A stretch of DNA of 64,000 nt from Saccharibacillus alkalitolerans. Its GTDB lineage: Bacteria; Bacillota; Bacilli; Paenibacillales; Paenibacillaceae. The notes below the pieces were generated by a model that was not told the DNA's origin, ran no database searches, and saw only the letters and a program-made list of their open reading frames with translations. Location of the stretch: the NCBI RefSeq assembly GCF_011090185.1, contig NZ_JAAFGS010000002.1, forward strand, positions 620,001-684,000. The letters are read 5' to 3'. This document shows, piece by piece, positions 16,867-26,009 of the stretch. Every line of letters begins with the position of its first letter. The stretch's first letter is position 1. The position numbers and the translations under genes were made by a program.

Positions 16867-18765
16867 ATGTCTGCCCCCAAGCGCTCTTCCCGTTTCCGGT
16901 TTGCCGATATGCGGATGGAAAAAAAGCTGCTGGTCGTCTTTGTCCTGCTGATCCTTTTCCCGCTTTTTCTCATCGGCGCCATTTCGTACGGCAGCTATTC
17001 CCATTCCATTCAAAACAACACGGCCGCCTATTCGCAGAAGCTGATCGGTCAGGTGATCGACCGCCTGGACGATTATATCGACGACATGACGGCGCTCTCC
17101 GCCATGCCTTCTTATGTCGACGACTTCAAGAAAAACCTCGACCTCTCCAACCGTTACGCCCAACAGCACGCGGGTCTCGGCGAGCAGATTTCGGCTTCGG
17201 ACGATTACGTGCTGCGGCTGTCCATTCAGCGGGGGATCGAAGACAACATGAATATGGTCAATACGTTCAAAGGAAACTCGAGCTCGATTTACGTGTTCGA
17301 CAGCTACGGCAGCAGCTATTATTCGGCGGCCGGCGGAGGACTGCGGCTCGACATCGAGGGCAGCTACCGGTATTGGCGGGAAAAGACCCGGGACTCGGGC
17401 GGCAAAGCGCTGCTGCTGCCGACCCAGGCGTTCGAAAGCAACCTGCAGAGCACCCGCTACGCCTTCACCGTCGTGCGCCAGGTCATGGACGGTTTTCAGA
17501 AGCCGATCGGGCTGATCGCGGTGGACACGAACGTCAGCGCGTTCGAGCCGACCTTCGACGAGCTGGACCAGGTGACGAGAGGCCGCTCGCTGGTCGTCGA
17601 CGCGGCGGGCGTGCTCGTTTACGGCAGCGGCATGCGGGATCTGGGCACGAACATCTCGGGCAGCGACCTGTTCCTCCGTTTTGCCGGAGAGCAGGGAAGT
17701 TTCGTATACGATCCGCCCGCGGACGCCGGAAGCGGCCGGGGCAAACAGCTGGTCGTGTACGATACTTCGAAGCAGACCGGGTGGAAAGTCGTGCTGTCGA
17801 TTCCGCTGGACGCCTTGACCCGGGAAGCGGCCCATACGCGAAACGCCACGCTTGCCGCGACCCTCGGCGTGACGCTGATCGCGCTGCTCAGCTCCATCTT
17901 CCTCTCTTCGGCGCTGACCCGCCCGCTCGACGGCATGATGCAGCTGATGAAGCGCGTGCAGCAGGGCGACCTGGGCGTCCGTTTTCAGGTTCGGCGGCGG
18001 GACGAGATCGGACGGCTCGGCAGCCAGTTCAATTTTATGCTCGTGCGCATCGAGGAGCTTATCGCCGACATCTACCGGATCGAAGCGCAGAAAAAAGAAG
18101 CGGAGCTCGGCGCCCTGCAAAGCCAGATCAATCCGCACTTCGTGTACAACACGCTCGAAGCGATCCGGATGACCGCCGAGCTGAACGACGACGTCGATTC
18201 CGCGGACATGATCGCCCTTCTCGGGCGCATGCTCCGCTACAGCACCGGCGACCCCGGCGGCGAAGCGACGGTGCGCGAAGAGCTGGAACACGCCGCCCGT
18301 TACGTCGATCTGCTGAACTATCGCTACCGGGGACGCTTCGCGCTGGAGATCGAAGTTCCGGAAGAACTGATGGACGAGCGTCTGCCCCGGCTGACGCTGC
18401 AGCCGATCATCGAGAACGCGGCTTATCACGGATTGGACGACAAGCCGCTGATGCGTCTGCGCATCGAAGCTGGACGCGAAAAGGATAAGCTGCGCTTCCG
18501 GCTGTCCGACAGCGGCTGCGGCATGGACCCGGCGACGCTGGAGCGGCTGAACCGGGACATTGCCGGCGGGCTGCCTTCCCGCAAGCGGGTGAGGGGCGGC
18601 GTGGGACTCAAGAACGTTCACCACCGCCTCGCGCTGCGCTACGGACCGGGATGCGGTCTGCGCGTATTCAGCGAGCCGGGAATCGGAACGACCGTCGATC
18701 TGTCGCTGCCTCCGGGCGGTCCGGCACCCGGCACCACTATTGAAGAAACGGAGCCCGGAATATGA
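16867..18765 (+). CDS. Membrane sensor histidine kinase (YesM/LytS-type, HisK_7TM-like PF06580 class)
   Basis: A 632-residue kinase with a membrane segment at about 22-44, an extracellular sensor region of Cache type (about 45-330), a second membrane segment, a HAMP linker (LTRPLDGMMQLMKRVQQGDL), the phosphoacceptor His424 in QSQINPHFVYNTLEAI, and an ATPase domain (IIENAAYHG, SDSGCGM, GGVGLKNVHHRL). ATG 16867 is preferred; GTG at 16852 or 16855 are alternatives with weak sites. Its end overlaps the next gene by ATGA, coupling the kinase to a solute-binding lipoprotein. No response regulator follows. The nearest is the AraC-type regulator at 25154. It is therefore likely the sugar sensor of the mannan locus. 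Confidence 0.9.
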   Translation: MSAPKRSSRFRFADMRMEKKLLVVFVLLILFPLFLIGAISYGSYSHSIQNNTAAYSQKLIGQVIDRLDDYIDDMTALSAMPSYVDDFKKNLDLSNRYAQQHAGLGEQISASDDYVLRLSIQRGIEDNMNMVNTFKGNSSSIYVFDSYGSSYYSAAGGGLRLDIEGSYRYWREKTRDSGGKALLLPTQAFESNLQSTRYAFTVVRQVMDGFQKPIGLIAVDTNVSAFEPTFDELDQVTRGRSLVVDAAGVLVYGSGMRDLGTNISGSDLFLRFAGEQGSFVYDPPADAGSGRGKQLVVYDTSKQTGWKVVLSIPLDALTREAAHTRNATLAATLGVTLIALLSSIFLSSALTRPLDGMMQLMKRVQQGDLGVRFQVRRRDEIGRLGSQFNFMLVRIEELIADIYRIEAQKKEAELGALQSQINPHFVYNTLEAIRMTAELNDDVDSADMIALLGRMLRYSTGDPGGEATVREELEHAARYVDLLNYRYRGRFALEIEVPEELMDERLPRLTLQPIIENAAYHGLDDKPLMRLRIEAGREKDKLRFRLSDSGCGMDPATLERLNRDIAGGLPSRKRVRGGVGLKNVHHRLALRYGPGCGLRVFSEPGIGTTVDLSLPPGGPAPGTTIEETEPGI

Positions 18766-20051
18766 ATATGATCCATTCGGCCGCCTTCGGGCGGATCGTC
18801 CGCGCGGCCGCGTGCGCGCTGCTGCTCGGGCTGACTTCCTGCACCGCGCCCGGCAGTACGCCGGAGGTCCCTGCCATGCCCGCCCCCGAGACGCGGTCGC
18901 TGACCGTCCTGACCAACCGGATCGACCTGATCGAGAACGGCGTGTTCGACGGCTACGCGAAGCGCTTCGAAGCCGAACATCCCGGCGCCGACGTCCGCTT
19001 CGAGGGCTTGTCCGACTATGCCGGCGACATCATGACGAGGCTGTCCACCCGCGAAGCGGGCGACGTGCTGCTGCTGCCGATCAACATGCCCGGCAGCGAG
19101 CTCCCGAACTTTTTCGCCCCTTTGAAGGACGAATTGTTCGAGAACATGCGCTTTGCGGATATGCGCAAATACGGAGACCGGCGCTACGGACTCGCGACGG
19201 GCACCGCTACCGACGGAATCATTTACAATAAAAAGGCGTTCGAGCAGGCCGGCATCGACGAAATTCCGCAGACGCTGGACGAGTTCTTCGCCGCCTGCGC
19301 CAAGCTGAAAGACATCGGCATCGTTCCCGTGTACCTGAATTACGGCGCCAAATGGCCTTTGAAGGAATGGGGCGACATCCTGGTCAATTATTCTTCGGGC
19401 CGTGCCGGCTACCTCAACCGGATGGCGCTGACCGACGAGCCCTGGCAGTTGGACGGTCCTTGGGGCGACAGCTTGAAGATCGTGCGCCGGCTGGTGCGCG
19501 AAGGCTATGCCGAGAAGAATCTGTTCGCCAACACCTGGGAAACGTCGAAAACGGAACTTGCTTCCGGACGGGCCGCCATGTATTTTCAAGGAAGCTGGGC
19601 GATTCGGCAGCTCGTCGACGCCGGAGCCGATCCGGACGAAATCGGATTTTTCCCTTTCCCGTACGATAACGGAGGTTCGTATTACGCCCCGCTCAATCCC
19701 GACTATTTTATCGGGGTGAGCAAATTCAGCGCCGAGCCGGAGTTGGCCCAGGATTGGGTCGAATTTTTCGTCAAAAAATCGGGGTTCGTGGACGACTGGG
19801 GCTTTCTGCCGGTCGACAGCACCCAGACTCCCAAGATGGCGCAGTTCCGGGAATTCCTCTCGTTCCGGCCGACCTTCGTGGAAGGCGTTCAGACCGGGGA
19901 CGCGTTTATCGATCTGGCGGAGCGGGCGAACTTCTCCTTTTGGTCGGGCGGCTACATGCAGGAACTGATCGCCGCGGACGACCTGGGCGAGGCGTTCGAT
20001 CGGCTGAACCGCAACTGGAAGGAAGCGCGCAGCACGAGTTCCAAACCATAG
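18762..20051 (+). CDS. Solute-binding lipoprotein coupled to a sensor kinase
   Basis: A 429-residue family 1 extracellular sugar-binding protein. The lipobox LTSC places the mature N-terminus near residue 27. It is visibly paralogous to the transporter binding protein at 26204: DVLLLP, GIIYNKKAFEQAGI against GVIYNKAVFQQAGI, and WPLKEWG against WPLTQWE fall in register. No permease gene is adjacent, and it begins inside the kinase stop codon. I infer that it presents ligand to the kinase, as in three-component systems, rather than serving a transporter. A transport role shared with the permeases at 27891-29630 cannot be excluded. Confidence 0.88.
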   Translation: MNMIHSAAFGRIVRAAACALLLGLTSCTAPGSTPEVPAMPAPETRSLTVLTNRIDLIENGVFDGYAKRFEAEHPGADVRFEGLSDYAGDIMTRLSTREAGDVLLLPINMPGSELPNFFAPLKDELFENMRFADMRKYGDRRYGLATGTATDGIIYNKKAFEQAGIDEIPQTLDEFFAACAKLKDIGIVPVYLNYGAKWPLKEWGDILVNYSSGRAGYLNRMALTDEPWQLDGPWGDSLKIVRRLVREGYAEKNLFANTWETSKTELASGRAAMYFQGSWAIRQLVDAGADPDEIGFFPFPYDNGGSYYAPLNPDYFIGVSKFSAEPELAQDWVEFFVKKSGFVDDWGFLPVDSTQTPKMAQFREFLSFRPTFVEGVQTGDAFIDLAERANFSFWSGGYMQELIAADDLGEAFDRLNRNWKEARSTSSKP

Positions 20052-20097
20052 ACCGACCGGAGTTCCGGAGGTTATTCGAAATAGAGGAGCGAACATC

Positions 20098-21195
20098 ATG
20101 GCAAAAAAAATAACGATGCAGCAAATCGCGGACCAGCTCGGCGTTTCCAAATTCGTCGTCTCCAAAGCGCTGTCGGGCAAAGGCGGCGTCAGCGAAAGCA
20201 CCCGGGAACGCGTCATCCAGGCCGCTTCGCAGCTCGGCTACTTCACGCAGCCCCGAGGTTACGGACAGGCGGCCAGACGCGAGCCCGAAAGGCTCCCATC
20301 CGCTTCTTCCGCCCGTCAATCGGTGCTGGTGCTGATGCCGAACGTCCGCTTTCAGACCCGGGAGTCCCTGTACTGGGGCCGCATTCTGGACGGCGTGACC
20401 GAGACGCTCGAAGAGAAAGGCTTCGGCGTCATCATCATCTCGGAGCAGCGGATCGACGCCGTGACCAGCGTGCTGAATCCCAGCGGCATCCTGGGGCTGA
20501 TCGGGATCGGCCAAATCTCGACTCCGCTGCTGCTGGAAGTGCACCGGATCGGCCTGCCGACCGTGCTGATCGATCACGAAGATCCGCTGATCCCCGCGGA
20601 CAGCGTGTTCGCCAACAATACGGACGCGAGCATGCGCCTGACCAACCATCTGCTCGGCAGCGGCCACAGCCGGCTTCATTTTATCGGAAGCTCCGGCTTC
20701 TCCCGCAGCTTCCGCGACCGCTGGAGCGGCTATCGCGCCGCGCTGGAGACGCACGGGATCAAGCCGCAGGACGGCGACGATCCCATGAATACGCTGACCG
20801 GCATCGACGACGGCAGCTTCGAAGGCGAGCTTCGCCAATGGCTGCTCAAGCGGCGCAAACAGCGCACGATGCCGACGGCGCTCGTCTGCGCCAACGATTC
20901 CGTGGCGTTGGTGGCGCTGCGGGTGCTGGAATCCGTCGGCGTCCGGGTGCCCGAGGAGGTCTCGCTGACCGGCTTCGACAACATCGAGGACGCCGGGCGC
21001 GCGCAGCCGGGACTGACGACCGTGCACGTGCCGAAGGAAGCGATGGGCCGGCGCGCCGCCCTGCGGCTGCTGGAACGCGTGCAGGATGCCAAAGCCCCGC
21101 TCGAGAAAATTCTGGTCGCGTCCGACCTTGTATTCCGCCATTCCGTGACGGAATGCGCTCCCGCCCGGGAAGCTGCCGGGGAAAATGAAGCCTGA
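20098..21195 (+). CDS. LacI family transcriptional regulator
   Basis: A 365-residue LacI/GalR repressor. The N-terminal helix-turn-helix is ITMQQIADQLGVSKFVVSKALSGKGGVS with hinge helix RERVIQAASQLGY. The periplasmic-binding-protein-like effector domain covers about residues 75-355 and ends with the usual TGFDNIEDAGRAQPGLTTV block. The gene lies 46 bp after the sensory lipoprotein, behind GAGGAGCG. Its likely targets are promoters of the mannan locus, where AAACGTTT-type centres occur (25028-25041). The inducer is unknown. A C-terminal Ala/Glu-rich tail is extra. Confidence 0.9.
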   Translation: MAKKITMQQIADQLGVSKFVVSKALSGKGGVSESTRERVIQAASQLGYFTQPRGYGQAARREPERLPSASSARQSVLVLMPNVRFQTRESLYWGRILDGVTETLEEKGFGVIIISEQRIDAVTSVLNPSGILGLIGIGQISTPLLLEVHRIGLPTVLIDHEDPLIPADSVFANNTDASMRLTNHLLGSGHSRLHFIGSSGFSRSFRDRWSGYRAALETHGIKPQDGDDPMNTLTGIDDGSFEGELRQWLLKRRKQRTMPTALVCANDSVALVALRVLESVGVRVPEEVSLTGFDNIEDAGRAQPGLTTVHVPKEAMGRRAALRLLERVQDAKAPLEKILVASDLVFRHSVTECAPAREAAGENEA

Positions 21196-21230
21196 CCGGC
21201 CGCGGGCGGTCCCCGAATCCGGCCAACCGA

Positions 21231-21272
21231 AAAAGCCCGACCTTTTCGCGTGAGCGAAAGGGTCGGGCTTTT
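21231..21272. terminator. Bidirectional intrinsic terminator
   Basis: AAAAGCCCGACC-TTTTCGC and GCGAAA-GGGTCGGGCTTTT form a long stem with a GTGA loop between the convergent lacI-type and GH130_1 genes. Confidence 0.85.
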
Positions 21273-21402
21273 CGCTGCCGCGGATCGGGCCGGACTTTTA
21301 TTCGGCGGCTTCGGACGAAATCCGGCTTCTTCTCGGTCGGCCGCGGCGGCAGTCGCCGCCCGGGCGCGCGGCCTCGGCGGCCTTGCGGTGTCGACGGGCC
21401 GC

Positions 21403-22662
21403 TTAGGCCCGTCCGCTCTGCTCCGCCTCCCGATAAGCGAGGTTCCGCTCGATCAGATCCAGCCGCTGCCGGACGCAGGCATGGGAGCGCAGCGGATCTT
21501 CCGGCGTGTGCAGGACGTAATCGAGCAGACGCTCGACGCTGGTCGCGGCCACGTGAATGCGCGTATCGGACGAGGCGTAATAGATATGGATGTCTCCGTC
21601 TTCGTTAACGGTCGCGCCGTTGCAGAACAGCACGTTCGACACGTCGCCGACCCGCTCGATGCCTTCCGGGGCCAACAGATGTCCGCCTGGGCGATGGGTC
21701 ACCTTCCACGGCTCCCGCAGGTCGGACAGGAAGGCGTACAGCACGTAGCGCAGTCCCGCTGCCGTTCCTCGCACGCCGTGCGCGATATGCAGCCAGCCTT
21801 TATCGGTCTTGATCGGGGCCGGACCCTGTCCGTTCTTCACCTCTTTGACCGTATGGTAAGCCCGTTCTTCGATAATGATCTCCCGTTCGATCACCGCGTT
21901 TTCGATCGAATCGGACAGTCCCCAGCCGATGCCGCCGCCGGAACCCGCGTCGATGAAGCCGTCCTGCGGGCGGGTGTAGAACGCGTATTTGCCGTCCACG
22001 AATTCGGGATGCAGCACGACGTTGCGCTGCTGCGCGGACGGCGTCTTCAGGTCCGCCAAGCGCTCCCAACGTTCGAGGTCGCGCGTTCGGGCGATGCCGC
22101 ACTGCGCGACGGCGCTGGACAGATCCGACGGAGCCGCGGCGGGATCGCGGCGCTCCGTGCAGAACAGGCCGTAAATCCATCCGTCTTCATGCTGCACGAG
22201 CCGCATGTCGTAGACGTTCACGTCGGGATCTTCCGTTTCCGGCATCAGAATCGGACGGTCGCGGAAGCGGAATCCTTCGGTCGGACGGTCGCTCTCGGCG
22301 ACGGCGAAGAAAGATTTGCGGTCGGCTCCTTCCACGCGGGCCACCAGCACGTATCGGCCGTTCCAATACATGGCGCCGGGGTTGAACGCGCCTCCTACGC
22401 CCAGACGCTCCGAAAAGTAAGGATTGGTCTCCGGATCGAAGTCGTACTTCCAGATCGGCGGCGCGTGCTCCGCCGTCAGCACGGGATTGACGTAACGGTC
22501 ATAAATTCCGTTTCCGGGTTCGATCCGCTCGTTGGGCCGGGCTACCAGCGCTTCGTAACGTTCGGTTACCTGGCGTTTGCGCCGCTCGAACAGCGCCGCG
22601 CCTTCTCCGTCCGCGCGCTGCCCGTTTACTTCTCTGTCCGTTTTCGGTTCCTGCATCTGCAT
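21403..22662 (-). CDS. GH130_1 phosphorylase, likely 4-O-beta-D-mannosyl-D-glucose phosphorylase
   Basis: A 419-residue five-bladed propeller enzyme of GH130. The general acid is Asp152 in NVYDMRL. It sits 21 residues later than in the Bacteroides fragilis mannosylglucose phosphorylase, in line with a 21-residue hydrophilic N-terminal extension here. Other family blocks are [20 protein letters not shown] and [18 protein letters not shown]. It would split Man-beta-1,4-Glc with phosphate into mannose-1-phosphate and glucose in the cytosol. It is the last gene of the operon GH113-epimerase-GH130_1, which is the textbook mannobiose pathway. The start ATG follows GGAGGAGAACAAG. Subfamily specificity is inferred from sequence and context. 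Confidence 0.88.
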   Translation of the reverse strand: MQMQEPKTDREVNGQRADGEGAALFERRKRQVTERYEALVARPNERIEPGNGIYDRYVNPVLTAEHAPPIWKYDFDPETNPYFSERLGVGGAFNPGAMYWNGRYVLVARVEGADRKSFFAVAESDRPTEGFRFRDRPILMPETEDPDVNVYDMRLVQHEDGWIYGLFCTERRDPAAAPSDLSSAVAQCGIARTRDLERWERLADLKTPSAQQRNVVLHPEFVDGKYAFYTRPQDGFIDAGSGGGIGWGLSDSIENAVIEREIIIEERAYHTVKEVKNGQGPAPIKTDKGWLHIAHGVRGTAAGLRYVLYAFLSDLREPWKVTHRPGGHLLAPEGIERVGDVSNVLFCNGATVNEDGDIHIYYASSDTRIHVAATSVERLLDYVLHTPEDPLRSHACVRQRLDLIERNLAYREAEQSGRA

Positions 22663-22723
22663 CTTGTTCTCCTCCGTTGTCTTTTGTCTTCGTTCCGCCC
22701 TTCGGCTCGGTTACCGGTATCGG

Positions 22724-24010
22724 TTACCGGCTCGATTCCTGCAAAGCCGCTTCCGTCCGCTCCAGGCGCGCCAGCATCTCGAGGCAGGCGCGTCCGTTAT
22801 GGTACGGGCATTTCCAGGCGCTGACTTTGGGCTCTTTGCGATTCGGAGTCCGGTCGTTCGAGACGCTCCAGTACCATTCCCCGAATTCCCGGTCCACGAG
22901 ATAGTCGCGGATAAACGCCCAGGACCGAGCCGCCGCTTCCCTGTAGGCGGCATCGCCGGTCAGCTCGTACGCATTGTAGAACCCGACCATCGCTTCGGCC
23001 TGCGGCCACCAATCCTTGGAATCGTCCACCAGACTGCCCCCGGACGCTTCGTTCCAGATGCCGCCGTCGGCATCGACGCCGCGCCGCAGCACGGCTTCCG
23101 CCATCTTCAGCGCCGTCGCTTTCGCGCGTTCGATCAGCGCCTCGCCGCCGAGCGCTTCGGCCGCTTCCATCAGCAGCCAGCTGCCTTCGATATCGTGTCC
23201 GTAGGATACGTGATCGGACTTGACGTTCCATTCATCGTCGAAGAACAAACGAAAATGTCCGCTCGCCGGATCGACGATATGCGTCAGCGTGACTTCGATC
23301 AGCTCGCCCAGCCGGTTCTTGAGCTCGTCCGACGGCCAGATACGGTACAAATTCGTATAGCCTTCCAGCACGTGCAGATGGGTGTTCATCGATTTTTTCT
23401 CGTTCAGGTCCTTGCCGCTGAGACTGAAATCTTCCGTATCGCTCCAATCCTCCGCATGCGCTTCGATATAACCGCCGTGCAGCGGATCGCGGCTGTGGGC
23501 TTCGATCAGGCGGTACAGCTCGCGCGCGCCCGATTCCAGTTCGCTTCGCAGCGAGCGGCGTTCTTCCGAACCCGCTTCCGCAGCGCCCGCCCGCGCCGAT
23601 TCGTCCAGCGCCTGCGCGTACTCGCTCAGCGCATAGATCGCGAACGCTTGGCCGTACACCTGCTTCTTCGTCTCCGCCGCGCTTCCGTCGGCATGCACCA
23701 TCCAGTAGTAACCTCCGTATTTCCGGTCCAGGAAACGCTCCTGCAAATAGCGGTACGCACGGTCGGCTATGCTCAAGTACTCCTCGCTGCCGAAGCGGCG
23801 GTAGGCGGCCGAGAACGTCCACAGAATGCGCGCGTTCAGAACCAGACTGCGGTCCGCGTCCCCGCGCACGTCCATATCCGCCCCGATTTCTCCGACAAAC
23901 CCGCTATCTCCCGCCGCCGGCGCATGTTCCATCCAAAACCCCAAAATATTATGCCGAAGTTCCCGGTCCAGCTCTTCCCGCCAACCGGCCGTCAAGTCCG
24001 CCGCGCTCAT
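22724..24010 (-). CDS. Cellobiose/mannobiose 2-epimerase (AGE family)
   Basis: A 428-residue (alpha/alpha)6-barrel enzyme of the N-acylglucosamine 2-epimerase family. The catalytic-histidine blocks are SYGHDIEGSWLLMEAAEAL, KDWWPQAEAMVGFYNAYEL and WKCPYHNGRACLEML. The length matches cellobiose 2-epimerases (about 400). Flanked by a mannanase and GH130_1, its job is most likely to turn beta-1,4-mannobiose into mannosyl-glucose for the phosphorylase. The gene begins inside the GH113 stop codon (ATGA overlap), so it is translationally coupled. Confidence 0.9.
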   Translation of the reverse strand: MSAADLTAGWREELDRELRHNILGFWMEHAPAAGDSGFVGEIGADMDVRGDADRSLVLNARILWTFSAAYRRFGSEEYLSIADRAYRYLQERFLDRKYGGYYWMVHADGSAAETKKQVYGQAFAIYALSEYAQALDESARAGAAEAGSEERRSLRSELESGARELYRLIEAHSRDPLHGGYIEAHAEDWSDTEDFSLSGKDLNEKKSMNTHLHVLEGYTNLYRIWPSDELKNRLGELIEVTLTHIVDPASGHFRLFFDDEWNVKSDHVSYGHDIEGSWLLMEAAEALGGEALIERAKATALKMAEAVLRRGVDADGGIWNEASGGSLVDDSKDWWPQAEAMVGFYNAYELTGDAAYREAAARSWAFIRDYLVDREFGEWYWSVSNDRTPNRKEPKVSAWKCPYHNGRACLEMLARLERTEAALQESSR

Positions 24011-24963
24011 TCGGATTTCCCCCGTTTCCCTTCATAATAGCGGCGCACGATTCCTTCCGCCGTCTTGCCGTAGATGCAGTATCCGTCGTCCTGCGCCGCG
24101 CTCTCCCGCTCGTACAGACGCGCGGGCCAGTCCCACAGCATGAAGCCGCCGACCCAGGAACGCCGCTCGCAGCTGCCGAACATCGCCCGGTAAAAGGCAG
24201 CCTGTTCCTCTTCGTCCGGGCCCCCTTCCAGCGTCCAATCGTTGGGAACGGCAGACGAGCCTTCTCGGCTCGGACAGCCGGCTTCGAGAAACAGAAAAGG
24301 CTTCCCCGCCGCCCGCACGACGTTCTCGATCCGATCCAGCTGAGCTTCCCAATCGTCCGAAGGATAATAGCCGCTGGAAGAAACGACGTCGACGCTATCC
24401 CACCAGGTCACGTTATCTTCCTGATATTTGTCGCAGTTGTAGGTCACGATCCCGGAGTACGCTTCTCTCACGCGAGCAATCAGCTCCCGCCATTCGTTCT
24501 CCCTGCGATCCGTCTGCACCATCTCGCAGCCGACGCAGAACATCTCGCAGCCCGTTTGTTCGGCGATTTCCGCGTAATGCGTCATGAAGCGTCCGTAGGA
24601 AGCGAACCAGTCGGACCATTTGGGCTCGCACGGAACGTCCTTGTCGAAAAAGTTGATATGCGCCCTCCATGTGCCGTCCGCGCAGTTGACGATCGGTTTG
24701 AGGCAGACTTTCAAGCCCAGGCTTTTCGCTTCCGCCACGGCCCAGCGCACTTCCTCGTCCGTCACCGTCGGCTCTTCCCGGAAGCGAACTTCGGTCGAAT
24801 GCGCCGTATCCTGCAGCGCCGAGAACGCGATCGCGATCCAATCGGCGCCTGTCGTTTCCGCCATTTCCCGCATGGACCGCCGAGCCTCGTCATTTCCCCA
24901 GCTTCCGCGTATCCCCATAAAGCCCCATGTCATCCCGCAAACGAACTCCTCCAGCTTTTCCAT
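24007..24963 (-). CDS. GH113 endo-beta-1,4-mannanase, cytosolic
   Basis: A 318-residue TIM-barrel enzyme resembling Alicyclobacillus ManA of GH113. The N-terminal CGMTWGFMGIRGSW is diagnostic. The acid/base Glu lies in MFCVGCEM and the nucleophile Glu in FLFLEAGCPSREGS. No signal peptide is present, so it acts on imported mannooligosaccharides in the cytosol. The start is ATG 24963, directly behind AAGGAGGGTAT; an in-frame ATG at 24978 lacks such a site. It heads the three-gene operon and has an exact -35/-10 pair upstream, with a cre-like operator and three copies of the AATAACAAA element in the leader. Confidence 0.9.
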   Translation of the reverse strand: MEKLEEFVCGMTWGFMGIRGSWGNDEARRSMREMAETTGADWIAIAFSALQDTAHSTEVRFREEPTVTDEEVRWAVAEAKSLGLKVCLKPIVNCADGTWRAHINFFDKDVPCEPKWSDWFASYGRFMTHYAEIAEQTGCEMFCVGCEMVQTDRRENEWRELIARVREAYSGIVTYNCDKYQEDNVTWWDSVDVVSSSGYYPSDDWEAQLDRIENVVRAAGKPFLFLEAGCPSREGSSAVPNDWTLEGGPDEEEQAAFYRAMFGSCERRSWVGGFMLWDWPARLYERESAAQDDGYCIYGKTAEGIVRRYYEGKRGKSE

Positions 24964-24978
24964 ATACCCTCCTTGCAT

Positions 24979-25012
24979 TTTGTTATTATTTTGTTATTTA
25001 AATTACAAATCA
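24979..25012. promoter_or_regulatory. AATAACAAA elements in the GH113 leader
   Basis: TTTGTTATT occurs at 24979-24987 and again at 24990-24998, exactly 11 bp (one helical turn) apart. A variant, AATTACAAA, lies at 25001-25009 in the opposite orientation. The spacing fits the paired half-sites of an AraC-type activator. The elements are between the predicted transcription start and the start codon. Confidence 0.5.
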
Positions 25013-25025
25013 TTTCAATAACTTC

Positions 25026-25054
25026 TTTATAAACGTTTTCAAACGCTTTTTCAA
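25026..25054 (-). promoter_or_regulatory. Promoter of the GH113 operon with a cre-like/LacI-type operator
   Basis: On the minus strand TTGAAA (25054-25049) and TATAAA (25031-25026) are spaced 17 bp. The spacer and -10 hold TGAAAACGTTTATA (25041-25028), which matches the CcpA cre consensus at 13 of 14 positions and has an AAACGTTT centre. CcpA or the LacI-type protein bound here would block transcription. Confidence 0.65.
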
Positions 25055-25119
25055 GTCCAACTCTCACAATATTCAAAAACATTTTTTTGCTTTTTTGCGG
25101 TATGATAAAGAAACAAATA

Positions 25120-25128
25120 AATAACAAA
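25120..25128 (+). promoter_or_regulatory. AATAACAAA element before the response regulator gene
   Basis: AATAACAAA followed by TCA is identical over 12 bp to the copy at 26045-26056. It lies 25 bp before the response regulator start, downstream of a TATGAT -10 (25101-25106) that has no good -35. This suggests activator dependence or autoregulation. Confidence 0.45.
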
Positions 25129-25153
25129 TCACAGAGACAAGGAGGACCCAGCC

Positions 25154-25921
25154 ATGAAAATCATGATTGCGGACGACGAGGATCTGATCCGACTGGGGCT
25201 TGAGAAGATCTGCCTGCGCGAAGTGCCCGGCGCCGAAATCGTCGGCTCGCACCGCAGCGGAGCGGAAGCCTGGAACCGGCTGTCGACCCTTCCGCCAGGC
25301 GGCATCGACGCGCTGATTACCGATATCCGCATGCCCGTCATGGACGGGTTCGAACTGATCCGGCGCAGCCGCGAAATCATGCCGAATCTCCCCGTCATCG
25401 TGCTCAGCGGATTCAACGACTTCGAATACGCCAGACGCGCGCTGCGCTTCGGCGTGACCGACTATCTGCTTAAGCCGATCGACAAACCCGAGCTGCTCGC
25501 CCTGCTGACGCAGATCCGCTCCGCGCGGAAGAAGGAAGAGGAACTTTCTGCCGGATCGGACGCACCGGAAACGGAATCTTCCCCGGATCATTACGCCGTC
25601 GAGCGCTTGAAGTCGATGATCGAAAGCGAGTATGCCGAACCGCTGGAGTTCGCGGAGCTGGCGGAACGCCTCGGGATGAATCCCAGCTACGTCAGCCGGC
25701 TGTTCAAGCTCGAAACCGGGCAGACGCTGACCGACTATCTGATCGCCCTGCGAATGGATCGCGCGAAGCGGCTCCTGGTCGAACAGCCGGAACTCAAAAA
25801 CTACGAGGTGGCGGAGAAGGTCGGTTACGGAGACCCCGTCCATTTCAACAAACTGTTCAAAAAAATCGTCGGCATGACGCCCAAAGACTATAAAAACAAC
25901 GCTTTTCGTTCACGCTCCTGA
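25154..25921 (+). CDS. AraC-type response regulator (YesN-like)
   Basis: A 255-residue two-domain protein. The receiver domain (1-120) has the acidic pocket DDED at 9-12, the phosphoacceptor Asp in ITDIRMPVMDG near residue 57, and the conserved Lys in YLLKPID. The C-terminal AraC DNA-binding domain (about 150-250) has two helix-turn-helix units (LEFAELAERLGMNPSYVSRLFK and NYEVAEKVGYGDPVHFNKLFKKI). YesN proteins are usually about 500 residues, so this is a compact form lacking the middle region. It has no kinase beside it. The orphan YesM-type kinase at 16867 is the natural partner. AATAACAAA elements flank the gene on both sides. Confidence 0.93.
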   Translation: MKIMIADDEDLIRLGLEKICLREVPGAEIVGSHRSGAEAWNRLSTLPPGGIDALITDIRMPVMDGFELIRRSREIMPNLPVIVLSGFNDFEYARRALRFGVTDYLLKPIDKPELLALLTQIRSARKKEEELSAGSDAPETESSPDHYAVERLKSMIESEYAEPLEFAELAERLGMNPSYVSRLFKLETGQTLTDYLIALRMDRAKRLLVEQPELKNYEVAEKVGYGDPVHFNKLFKKIVGMTPKDYKNNAFRSRS

Positions 25922-25957
25922 CGGAAGAAGCCGCATCGCCGGCTCTTCCGTTTTTTT
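25922..25957 (+). terminator. Intrinsic terminator after the response regulator
   Basis: CGGAAGAAGCCG and CGGCTCTTCCG pair around a short loop and are followed by seven T residues. Confidence 0.8.
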
Positions 25958-26009
25958 ATTTTCCGCCCATGCTGCCAACCTCTCCGCCCCTTTTAAACTT
26001 CCAAAACAA

